Shown: positions 1-5,468 of the stretch, one piece after another
How the letters are laid out: each line of letters opens with the position of its first letter
Numbering within the stretch: position 1 is the stretch's first letter
DNA from: Ignavibacteria bacterium
GTDB lineage: Bacteria; Bacteroidota; Ignavibacteria; Tepidaquicellales; Tepidaquicellaceae
Assembly (NCBI GenBank): GCA_018058125.1
Contig: JAGPCH010000132.1
Span: forward strand, 1 to 5,468
DNA length: 5,468 nt
Direction: 5' to 3'
Translations under genes and position numbers: made by a program
The notes under the pieces: generated by a model
The model's database searches: none
What the model was told of the DNA's origin: nothing
The model's input: the letters and a program-made list of their open reading frames with translations, nothing else

Positions 1-123
1 GGCGGTTTTAAAAAACTTGTTCAGAATATACGGGATGTAGAAAGATCTCTTGGTGATGGGGTAAAGAAAATATATGAAAGTGAAATGCCTCAGAGGAAAA
101 AACTAAGACGGGTAAGTCATTAA
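1..123 (+). CDS. C-terminal end of a NeuB/SpsE-family (N-acetylneuraminate synthase-like) protein, 5' partial
   Basis: Frame 1 reads 40 codons to a TAA at 121-123; the gene begins upstream of the window. The visible peptide contains FKKLVQNIRDVERSLGDG followed by VKKIYESE and ends KKLRRVSH. Family knowledge: the pattern FxxxVxxIRxxExxLGDGxKxxxxSE is the last helix and tail of the TIM-barrel domain of NeuB/PseI/LegI/SpsE synthases, which condense phosphoenolpyruvate with an N-acetylated hexose to make nonulosonic acids. In most members the LGDG segment is followed by an RRSL-like strand and a C-terminal SAF (antifreeze-like) domain of about 60 residues. Here a stop follows at once, so this member is SAF-less or truncated. 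The catalytic barrel lies outside the window, so the substrate cannot be inferred. The assignment rests on a short tail and is moderately secure. Confidence 0.62.
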   Translation, partial: GGFKKLVQNIRDVERSLGDGVKKIYESEMPQRKKLRRVSH

Positions 124-127
124 AAGA

Positions 128-736
128 TCAATAATCTCTGGGATCCACTACCAGGAGCAGTGTGCATCCGTTCTTCGTTCGTAAAGGTTCATGGTCACTT
201 TCTCCTTCTGCATGATGAAAATCACCGGGTCCGAGATGTTTTCCTTCAACAAAAAGATCTCCTTCCAATACATAACACTCTTCAGCGCCGCTATGATGAT
301 GGGACGGATAAACACAACCCGCGGCTGCTTTCAGAAGGATCACCAGATATCCTTTTTCTTTATTTAATGAAAGCGGTTTGATAGATAATCCTTTAATTTC
401 AGGATGAGGCATCCATTCTGTAGAATCCGAAAAAATAAATTCAAAACTTTCCCGCTTTTCTGAAGGCTCAGATATTGAATCCGACTTGATTTTTAGATTC
501 AATTTTTCAAATAATTTTTCTTTCAGTTCGGGTCCGGGTGTCATTAATTTATCGGAAAATACAGCCAGAGACATAAGATAGGAAAGATTATTATATTCTT
601 TGAAAAGATTCCTTACACTGTCGCTTTCAGTTTTATCCGGAGAGTTATTCAATTCCTCATCTAATGAATTAGTCAATCCCAGAGAATTCAGGATTGCACT
701 ATCTTCAGATATATTTATTTTATTTTTATTGGTCAA
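128..736 (-). CDS. ChrR-like cupin-domain anti-sigma factor
   Basis: A 202-residue soluble protein, probably the cytoplasmic partner that holds the adjacent ECF sigma factor inactive until a signal is sensed. Residues ~40-80 look like the helical anti-sigma part, including the PGPELKEKLFEKL stretch typical of such domains. Residues ~98-200 form a cupin barrel: motif 1 has H146-H147-H148, E152 and G159, and motif 2 is PGDFHH (170-175) followed by H182. H146, H148, E152 and H182 are the probable metal ligands by analogy with ChrR. C141, C154 and C191 lie within the cupin. The N-terminus lacks the HxxxCxxC zinc motif of classical ChrR/ZAS anti-sigma factors. The start is TTG at 734-736; the next in-frame ATG (residue 55) would remove part of the anti-sigma helices. 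It lies 12 bp downstream of the sigma gene and ends 4 bp from the converging plus-strand gene. The signal (singlet oxygen, peroxide or another) cannot be read from the sequence. Confidence 0.83.
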   Translation of the reverse strand: MTNKNKINISEDSAILNSLGLTNSLDEELNNSPDKTESDSVRNLFKEYNNLSYLMSLAVFSDKLMTPGPELKEKLFEKLNLKIKSDSISEPSEKRESFEFIFSDSTEWMPHPEIKGLSIKPLSLNKEKGYLVILLKAAAGCVYPSHHHSGAEECYVLEGDLFVEGKHLGPGDFHHAEGESDHEPLRTKNGCTLLLVVDPRDY

Positions 737-748
737 TTTAAATTCTGC

Positions 749-1315
749 TTACTGTATATATTTTTTTAATTTATCACGAAGCTGCATCATAGCAGCTCTC
801 ATTCTTGTCTTTACCGTCCCAAGCGGGATCTGAAAATGTTCTGCAAGTTCCGACTGGGAATAACCTTTGAAATAAGCTAATTCTATAAGGTCTTTTTGGT
901 TTTGCTTTAAAGAATTAATTGCATTTGAAACTTCAATCTGCTCCTGCTTACTGATTATTGCTGAATCAGGATCATCATAAACCGGATCTCCCGAAAGATT
1001 AAAAAATTTTTCAATATCTGTTTCGCTTGAACGGTTCTTATAACTTTTACTTCTTATACGGTCAATGGATTTGTTTCTAGTCATACGTGTAATCCATGCA
1101 AGTGGATGTCCGAGAGTTTCATCATAAGAATCTATTTTTTCCCAGATCTGAATAAAAATCTCCTGCAACAGATCCTCAGCTTCAGCTTTGTCCCTGAGAA
1201 TGTTAAAAATAATTGTGAACAAATATCTGCAGTGAATATCATAAAATTCACTCAGAGCTGCTTCATCTTTTTTCGAAATTCTTCTTATTAATATCAGGTC
1301 GTTATTATTATCCAT
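749..1315 (-). CDS. ECF-family RNA polymerase sigma factor
   Basis: A 188-residue sigma-70 family protein with only regions 2 and 4, which directs RNA polymerase to alternative promoters. Region 2 spans ~24-90: the AEAEDLLQEIFIQIWEKI segment (44-61) is region 2.1/2.2, the core-binding part, and AWITRMTRNKSIDRIRSK (73-90) is region 2.3/2.4, which opens and reads the -10 element. An acidic linker (~91-128) leads to region 4 (~129-182), whose helix-turn-helix YSQSELAEHFQIPLGTVKTR (152-171) reads the -35 element. Length and domain order are normal for an ECF factor. The start is ATG at 1313-1315, with no Shine-Dalgarno motif in the preceding bases. The cupin anti-sigma gene follows after 12 bp in the same frame, so the two are almost certainly co-transcribed. 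ChrR-type partners are known for ECF11-like and SigK-like factors, but the subgroup cannot be fixed by eye. An autoregulatory promoter probably lies in 1316-1377. Confidence 0.93.
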   Translation of the reverse strand: MDNNNDLILIRRISKKDEAALSEFYDIHCRYLFTIIFNILRDKAEAEDLLQEIFIQIWEKIDSYDETLGHPLAWITRMTRNKSIDRIRSKSYKNRSSETDIEKFFNLSGDPVYDDPDSAIISKQEQIEVSNAINSLKQNQKDLIELAYFKGYSQSELAEHFQIPLGTVKTRMRAAMMQLRDKLKKYIQ

Positions 1316-1377
1316 AAAGTAAAGTGATGTAATTGTAGTATATCAATTCATAAATTGAAATTTACGAATTCATTATA
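1316..1377 (-). promoter_or_regulatory. Probable promoter/operator region of the sigma/anti-sigma operon
   Basis: This 62-bp gap separates the fusion gene's stop from the sigma start. On the minus strand a TATACT hexamer (1337-1342) is a plausible -10 element, placing the transcript start near 1330 and leaving a ~15-nt leader. No good TTGACA-like -35 is seen at the matching distance (the 17-bp-spaced hexamer is GTAAAT). This suits either an activator- or ECF-dependent promoter, or simply a weak assignment. A second TATAAT lies at 1372-1377, next to the upstream gene's TGA stop. The inverted repeat at 1345-1370 would cover roughly -15 to -40 of the TATACT promoter. The promoter calls are inferred from base patterns only. 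Confidence 0.35.
1345..1370. repeat. 26-bp near-perfect inverted repeat (12-bp arms)
   Basis: Plus-strand arms AATTCATAAATT (1345-1356) and AATTTACGAATT (1359-1370) flank a 2-bp GA centre. Eleven of the 12 arm positions pair; the only mismatch is A1350 against C1365. The arms are very AT-rich and no U tract follows on either strand, so a dimeric regulator's operator fits better than an intrinsic terminator. It lies 8 bp past the fusion gene's stop and 30 bp before the sigma start codon. Confidence 0.7.
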
Positions 1378-2994
1378 TCAGGTTAATGTCTCATTTAATT
1401 CAAAAAGAATTTTATTCAGATCATGTCCAAACAGCTTATAAGCTTTAGCAGCGCCACCTTTATTGACAAAGGGTGGTTGATTAAAACTGGTCATGCTGAT
1501 TTCAAGAAATGTAGAATAATAATTTTTCATCATATTAAGCCAATCCAGTTCTTCTTCCGTAAATTTTTTCCCTTCTTCTTTTTGCCTCTCCAGCCATTCA
1601 TTAAATTTGATGCCAACTTTATCAAGGAATGGTTCAAGAGTATCAATCTTTCCCAGTGCAAACTGAGTTAAAGCAATTATATTCGCAGGGTTTTTCTTAT
1701 CTCCTATAGGTTTTACTTTGTCAGGGTCTATTCTCTGAAATGCATTCCAGACATCCTCTGGAGTGATCTCATAAGGAGGTTTTCTTAATTCTTTTGTAAC
1801 GCCTTTTATTTCTTCAAAATCAATATTGATATGCCCGTTTTTACTACTTGAGATTATTTCAATTAATGGAATATCATTCTTGTGGGATTCAAGAAAACTT
1901 TTAAATTTGAATATAACATCTCCGGATCTTTCTTTTGCAGCTTCCTCCAATGAATTATTATTTATAAGCTGTGTATTTTTCTTTTTAATACTAAGAATAA
2001 TGAATCTGAACTTAGGATTGTCAAAAGGCCGGCAGGCAATGCTTACAAGTTCTTCAGACGCTTGTTTTAAATCTATATCATTAGGGACATAAGACTTTTC
2101 ACCGGATCCATACAATTCCTTTGCCTTCTCCATTTGTTTATCAACTCTTGTAGTGAGAATAAGATTGTTGATAATATCTTTAAGACTTGTAGCAGGTGGA
2201 TCAAGTTCAGAACAAACTTTTTTAAGTTCAGCTTTATCCTCATCTGTTAAATTCTTTTCAATTCGTGTCAAACCCTCAATAAGAGAAATCAGCGTGTTTT
2301 CGTCTCTGAATCCGATTGCAACGGACTGTATCAATGATTCTAAGGAGAATGCTTTTATAATTTCCTGAACTGTTTCAGTAGTTACTTTAATGCTATACAT
2401 TTTGATTGCTAATTTATAACTAAGTAATGCTAAAAGTGCACCTGCAACTACATCTAAAACCGAACTCATTTTCAGAAATAAAGGTGAAAGACAGATCAGC
2501 ACACACCACGCTATGATAAGTCCTTTTTTACCGAAATTAAATTTTGAATAAGCAATTGTACAGAGAACAGCCGTAGCGGCCAGCCAGTTTGGAAATGTAT
2601 TAAACGGATCAACTGATTTATACAGACTGTTTACAGCTTCAAAGAAAAACCCTGTTTCAGTTATTACTGGTCTTATTTCATTTTGTGTCGGCATAAATCC
2701 ATGAAAGAAATTTACCAGACTCCATAATATTACCAAAGCAAATAGAAATACGGTCATATCCATGGCATCTTTCTTTCGAAGTATGGAAACATATACAAAG
2801 ATCAGAAAAACATATATTGATATATAAAATATTATAAATCCCGGTATCAGTTTAAGACCTTTTTCAAAGGCTAAAAAAATTGGTGTATAACTTTCCGCCG
2901 GATGGTTTAGGGGTGTAAGGAGATAATATTGTATTAGCGCTATAAGCAGTAATACAATATTGAAAATATTCATTACTCTAAATCTTGCTGTCAT
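1378..2994 (-). CDS. Fusion protein: degenerate PAP2/AUR1-like membrane domain joined to an HsdR (type I restriction R subunit) C-terminal domain
   Basis: A 538-residue protein in two unrelated halves. Residues ~8-198 carry about six membrane segments (8-30, 48-72, 78-100, 133-151, 157-174, 177-198). RP (108-109), VDPFNTFPNWLA (128-139) and LDVVAG (180-185) match the frame of AUR1-like PAP2 proteins (RP...DPxNxFPSLH...HxxxDVxAG). However, the motif-2 histidine is L138 and the motif-3 histidine is S177, so phosphatase or transferase activity is unlikely. Residues ~216-535 resemble the region after the helicase in type I restriction R subunits: VAIGFRDENTLISLIEGL (226-243), CRPFDNPKFR (321-330), FKSFLESHKNDIP (364-376), PEDVWNAF (412-419), FALGKIDTLEPF (445-456) and a tail with KGGAAKAYKLFGHDL (512-526). 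This is the EcoEI_R_C type that docks on HsdM. The PD-(D/E)XK nuclease, Walker motifs and helicase motifs are absent. The start is ATG at 2992-2994 without a Shine-Dalgarno sequence. The function of the fusion is unknown. Confidence 0.82.
   Translation of the reverse strand: MTARFRVMNIFNIVLLLIALIQYYLLTPLNHPAESYTPIFLAFEKGLKLIPGFIIFYISIYVFLIFVYVSILRKKDAMDMTVFLFALVILWSLVNFFHGFMPTQNEIRPVITETGFFFEAVNSLYKSVDPFNTFPNWLAATAVLCTIAYSKFNFGKKGLIIAWCVLICLSPLFLKMSSVLDVVAGALLALLSYKLAIKMYSIKVTTETVQEIIKAFSLESLIQSVAIGFRDENTLISLIEGLTRIEKNLTDEDKAELKKVCSELDPPATSLKDIINNLILTTRVDKQMEKAKELYGSGEKSYVPNDIDLKQASEELVSIACRPFDNPKFRFIILSIKKKNTQLINNNSLEEAAKERSGDVIFKFKSFLESHKNDIPLIEIISSSKNGHINIDFEEIKGVTKELRKPPYEITPEDVWNAFQRIDPDKVKPIGDKKNPANIIALTQFALGKIDTLEPFLDKVGIKFNEWLERQKEEGKKFTEEELDWLNMMKNYYSTFLEISMTSFNQPPFVNKGGAAKAYKLFGHDLNKILFELNETLT
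1390..2349 (-). other. HsdR-derived segment of the fusion gene (post-helicase region plus EcoEI_R_C domain)
   Basis: This marks the part of the fusion gene (residues ~216-535) that resembles type I restriction R subunits. In whole HsdR proteins of ~750-1000 residues it is the last ~300 residues, helical, and it holds the motor-nuclease subunit on the methyltransferase core. The similarity appears to run from the VAxGxRDExTLxSL helix to the LNETL tail without a gap large enough to notice by eye, and no stop or frameshift interrupts it. The boundary with the membrane part is approximate and probably lies at residues 198-220 (nt 2335-2403). M199 (codon 2398-2400) could in principle start a separate soluble version. 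Confidence 0.78.
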
Positions 2995-3117
2995 TTTATT
3001 TTAAAAGATTTCTAATAGGTTCTGTGTTTTATTTATGGGATTTCACAAATTACTCATAATACTTATGCATTTCAAGATTGAATACAATAGCATTTTTAAT
3101 TTCCCGTTTTTAATATT
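2995..3117 (-). promoter_or_regulatory. 123-bp intergenic region between permease and fusion gene; possible promoter
   Basis: This AT-rich gap is long enough for a promoter of the fusion gene. On the minus strand the nearest -10-like hexamer is TATTAT (3056-3061), ~60 bp before the start codon. A TTGTAT lies 20 bp upstream of it, wider than the usual 17 bp, so the pairing is weak. Two small palindromes are present: CATAA-TAC-TTATG (3055-3067) and TTCAA-GA-TTGAA (3071-3082). No GC-rich hairpin with a T tract follows the permease stop, so no intrinsic terminator can be called and read-through into the fusion gene is possible. Confidence 0.25.
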
Positions 3118-4791
3118 CTAAAAACTCACGGATTTATCGACAGTTTTACGTGATAAATAGACTACTATCATTACCATTGCAAAAAGAACTATGCCGTATG
3201 CTGCAGCAGCTCCGGTATTGTATAATCTTAACTGAGAATAGATCTCGACTGAAATGGTTTTTGTAGAGTATGTGTACAATAAAATTGTAGATACAAATTC
3301 ACCCACCGAATTGATAAAAACAAGCATTGCTCCTGCAAGCACAGAAGGTAAAATAAACGGAAGTATGATCTTCCTGAATGTTCTGAATCCGGACGCCCCT
3401 AGCGAAGAAGATGCCTCCTCAAGTGTCGGATCAAATGCATTAAAACCGGCTAATGAGGACTGGGTCATGACTGGCAGATTTCTTACCGCATAAGCAAGCG
3501 GAAGAATAATGAATGTCCCTGTAAGAGGAACAAATCCTGAAAACAAATTAGGTGTATTAAAACTTATGATAAAACTAAGAGCGATGACGGTTCCGGGAAT
3601 TCCATATGGAAGAGAAAGAAGGCTTTCAATTAATTTACTGCCTTTGATCTTTTTACGGGAAATAAGATAAGTCGCGCTTACACCAATTATAATTGTCATA
3701 ACTACAGCAACCATTGCCATTTTTATGCTGTTGAAAAACGGTTCGAAAAATTTCGGATCATTGAATACTTTAATGTAATTCTCAATAGTTAACGGTTCTG
3801 TGAAATAATTTCTCATCAGCGAACCTTCAGGTATCAATGAAAGAAATGCAAGTGCAAGTATCGGAAGAAGGATGATGGAAACAAAAGAAAACACCGCTAA
3901 ATTTATCGGTAATCCTGATTTATTATTTATGCCGGAAGTGAAAGATCTAACAGTTCCTTTGGTACGTGTTTCAAATGAATTTTTATTTCTGTAATATCTG
4001 AGTAACAAAAAGAATAAAAGAGAGATCAGCGTAAGTATTACAGATAGCATTGAAGCTACAGAACTGTCACCATTGATCTTGGAAGAATAAATTTCTGTCG
4101 TTAAAAACCTTATCGAACCGCCGAATATCAATGGTGCAGTAAAAGACGCCATGCTCGCCATAAAAACAATTAATGAAGCTCCTGTCACAGACGGTATCAG
4201 TTGCGGAAAAATTATCTTCAAAAAAGTCCTGATCTTCGATGCACCGAGAGTATAGGAGGCTTCAATTATACTAAAGTCAATTTTCTTCAGGGCTGAGTAA
4301 ATAAACAAAAGAAAAAAAGGATAGAAGGAATAAATATGAATAATAATAATCGCTGTCCAGCCTTCAAATTTAAATGGTATGCTCTCTATTCCTGTTAGCA
4401 TTGCGATAACTTTTATCAGCAACCCGTTTTCATTCAGCAAAAATAAAAATGCAACTGTGCTGACAAGAGGAGGCGCAGCTATTGGTATGAGTAAAACCGA
4501 ATACAGAAAATTTCCAAAAGGCAATTTTTTAAAATGAAAAATATAAGCTAAGTACAACCCGATTATGAAACTGCCAGCTGCAGTGACGAGAGACAATAAT
4601 ACAGAATTCCAAACTGAGCTGCCTGCAATATTATAAAATGAATCTGACTGACTATCAGGTGCAAACACAGCAAGACTGTCTTTGACAAGCGAGAATAGCG
4701 GGAACAGAATATACCCTGCGATAAAGAAGATTATTAATACAAGTAAAAAAATGTTAGTCTTTGACAGCTTTAACAAGCTATTCTTTTTCAT
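3118..4791 (-). CDS. Two-domain ABC transporter permease, FbpB/ThiP-like (iron(III)/phosphonate/thiamine-type importer)
   Basis: A 557-residue inner-membrane protein, an internal duplication of two binding-protein-dependent permease domains with about six helices each (roughly 13-265 and 298-547). Each half has the cytoplasmic EAA loop that contacts the ATPase: IIEASYTLGASKIRTFLKII (175-194) and LEEASSSLGASGFRTFRKII (457-476), with glycines G183 and G465 in place. The fused pair in one chain of ~500-570 residues is the architecture of FbpB, ThiP, AfuB and PhnV-like permeases, which form a channel for ferric iron, thiamine or aminophosphonates. Substrate specificity cannot be read from the permease. 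The ATG at 4789-4791 is chosen over an upstream TTG at 4819-4821, since it gives a normal MKKN leader and a 14-bp overlap with the ATPase gene, typical of coupled translation. No periplasmic binding-protein gene is in the window; it may lie beyond the right edge or elsewhere. Confidence 0.92.
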   Translation of the reverse strand: MKKNSLLKLSKTNIFLLVLIIFFIAGYILFPLFSLVKDSLAVFAPDSQSDSFYNIAGSSVWNSVLLSLVTAAGSFIIGLYLAYIFHFKKLPFGNFLYSVLLIPIAAPPLVSTVAFLFLLNENGLLIKVIAMLTGIESIPFKFEGWTAIIIIHIYSFYPFFLLFIYSALKKIDFSIIEASYTLGASKIRTFLKIIFPQLIPSVTGASLIVFMASMASFTAPLIFGGSIRFLTTEIYSSKINGDSSVASMLSVILTLISLLFFLLLRYYRNKNSFETRTKGTVRSFTSGINNKSGLPINLAVFSFVSIILLPILALAFLSLIPEGSLMRNYFTEPLTIENYIKVFNDPKFFEPFFNSIKMAMVAVVMTIIIGVSATYLISRKKIKGSKLIESLLSLPYGIPGTVIALSFIISFNTPNLFSGFVPLTGTFIILPLAYAVRNLPVMTQSSLAGFNAFDPTLEEASSSLGASGFRTFRKIILPFILPSVLAGAMLVFINSVGEFVSTILLYTYSTKTISVEIYSQLRLYNTGAAAAYGIVLFAMVMIVVYLSRKTVDKSVSF

Positions 4792-5468
4792 CTTTAAGAA
4801 TTCTAAGTTTACTGTGATCAATAGTAAAGGAAATATTGTCTCCCGGTCTCAAAGTATTTTCTGTGTAACTTGCCGGGCGGCGTGAGTTAATGATCCTATC
4901 TCCGAAAGTGATCAGATACTCCATACTGAAACCTGTAAACTGAATATCAATTAATTTCAAATCGCTTTCGGTAATTGAAAGTTTTGGGATCAGTTCTTCG
5001 GGAAACAATGAAAGCACACTGTCTTTCTCAATATCAATATTGAAAATTTTCTTTGCTTCGGCTTTATCAAAAAAGTTTGAATGTCCGATAAAATCCGCCA
5101 CAAAAATATTCTGAGGTTCAAAATATATTTCCCGGGGCGTACCGATTTGCATGATTTTGCCTTTATTCATGACAGCAATCCTGTCAGACATTGCAAGCGC
5201 TTCGGACTGGTCATGCGTGACATATACAGAAGTTATTCCAATGTCTTTCTGAAGTCTTTTAATTTCATTACGCGCTTCTAAGCGGAGAGAATAATCAAGA
5301 TTTGATAAGGGTTCATCAAAGAGCAGCAAAGCCGGTTCGGTAACCAGTACTCTCGCAAGAGAAACCCTCTGCTGCTGACCGCCGCTAAGTAATGTAACGC
5401 TTTTCCGGGCATGACTGGTGAGTTTTACTTTTTCAAGCGCAAGATTAACTTTTTCCCTGATCTCTTCT
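4778..5468 (-). CDS. ABC transporter ATP-binding protein, FbpC/PotA-like with TOBE domain (N-terminus beyond the window)
   Basis: An open frame enters from the right edge and gives 229 visible residues. Reading from the edge, it has the ABC signature LSGGQQQRVSLAR (5351-5389), Walker B LLLFDEP with catalytic Glu at 5312-5314, the D-loop SNLD (5294-5305) and the H-loop VTHDQSEA with the switch histidine at 5213-5215. The stretch AVMNKGKIMQIGTPREIYFEP and then VADFIGHSNFF is the usual end of the nucleotide-binding domain. The last ~75 residues are a TOBE-type beta domain with ITFGDRIINSRRP and LRPGDNISFTI. Walker A and the Q-loop lie outside the window. It would hydrolyse ATP at the inner membrane to drive the adjacent permease. 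The signature and TOBE place it in the iron/polyamine/phosphonate/maltose importer group; its pairing with a fused FbpB-type permease favours the iron/phosphonate/thiamine branch. It ends in TAG inside the start of the permease gene. Confidence 0.93.
   Translation of the reverse strand, partial: EEIREKVNLALEKVKLTSHARKSVTLLSGGQQQRVSLARVLVTEPALLLFDEPLSNLDYSLRLEARNEIKRLQKDIGITSVYVTHDQSEALAMSDRIAVMNKGKIMQIGTPREIYFEPQNIFVADFIGHSNFFDKAEAKKIFNIDIEKDSVLSLFPEELIPKLSITESDLKLIDIQFTGFSMEYLITFGDRIINSRRPASYTENTLRPGDNISFTIDHSKLRILKDEKE

Noticed and set aside
160..381. Plus-strand open frame opposite the anti-sigma gene
   Set aside because: It is the reverse of a gene with clear cupin motifs, and its translation shows no recognisable domain. 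The same holds for the other plus-strand frames at 600-833, 1106-1291, 1423-1671, 1826-2092, 2153-2368, 3254-3493, 4682-4885 and 5081-5281.
1345..1370. Reading the inverted repeat as an intrinsic terminator of the fusion gene
   Set aside because: The arms are nearly all A/T, the loop would be only 2 nt, and no T tract follows on either strand. A terminator role cannot be excluded but is not supported.
1378..2994. A complete or active type I restriction system
   Set aside because: No nuclease motif, Walker A/B or helicase motif is present in the fusion protein, and no HsdM or HsdS gene is in the window.
3055..3082. Small palindromes CATAA-TAC-TTATG and TTCAA-GA-TTGAA as operators
   Set aside because: Five-base arms in an AT-rich gap are expected by chance, and neither resembles the repeat at 1345-1370.
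4792..4821. Ten-residue longer permease start at a TTG codon
   Set aside because: The ATG at 4789-4791 gives a normal short basic leader before the first membrane helix and a typical small overlap with the ATPase gene. The extension adds nothing family-like.
4778..5329. ATPase gene starting at the TTG at 5327-5329
   Set aside because: That codon is a leucine inside the Walker B motif. The frame stays open to the window edge and encodes the ABC signature upstream of it.
1..5468. CRISPR arrays, tRNA/rRNA genes, insertion-sequence ends
   Set aside because: No spaced direct repeats, no recognisable tRNA or rRNA sequence, and no transposase frame or paired terminal repeats were seen on reading both strands.

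Overview
The window is AT-rich and gene-dense. Five of its six genes lie on the minus strand. No start has a convincing Shine-Dalgarno sequence, and at least one start appears to be TTG. AT-richness, SD-poor starts and an ECF sigma factor paired with a cupin anti-sigma factor suggest a Bacteroidota/Ignavibacteriota-like bacterium. That placement is inference, because no taxonomic marker is present.

Layout from left to right: (1) 1-123, plus strand, the last 40 codons of a sialic-acid-synthase (NeuB/SpsE) family gene that stops without the usual C-terminal SAF domain. (2) 128-736, minus strand, a ChrR-like cupin anti-sigma factor, converging on the NeuB-family gene with only 4 bp between the stop codons. 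(3) 749-1315, minus strand, an ECF sigma factor immediately upstream of its presumed anti-sigma factor and in the same reading frame, separated by one TAA codon. (4) 1316-1377, a short intergenic region with a near-perfect 26-bp inverted repeat. (5) 1378-2994, minus strand, a 538-residue fusion. Its first ~200 residues look like a six-helix PAP2/AUR1-type membrane domain that has lost its catalytic histidines. The remaining ~320 residues look like the post-helicase C-terminal region of a type I restriction enzyme R subunit (HsdR, EcoEI_R_C type). (6) 2995-3117, an intergenic region. (7) 3118-4791, minus strand, a fused two-domain ABC permease of the FbpB (iron/phosphonate/thiamine) type. (8) 4778 to the window end, minus strand, the matching ABC ATPase (FbpC/PotA-like, with TOBE), its N-terminus cut off by the window edge.

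The ATPase and permease overlap by 14 bp and form a translationally coupled importer operon. The sigma/anti-sigma pair forms a second unit. The fusion gene sits between them on the same strand, with intergenic gaps on both sides (123 bp upstream, 62 bp downstream). It could be its own transcript or be joined to either neighbour. The fusion is the most unusual item here: a catalytically dead lipid-phosphatase-like membrane anchor joined to a restriction-enzyme assembly domain, without the HsdR nuclease or motor and with no HsdM or HsdS in the window.
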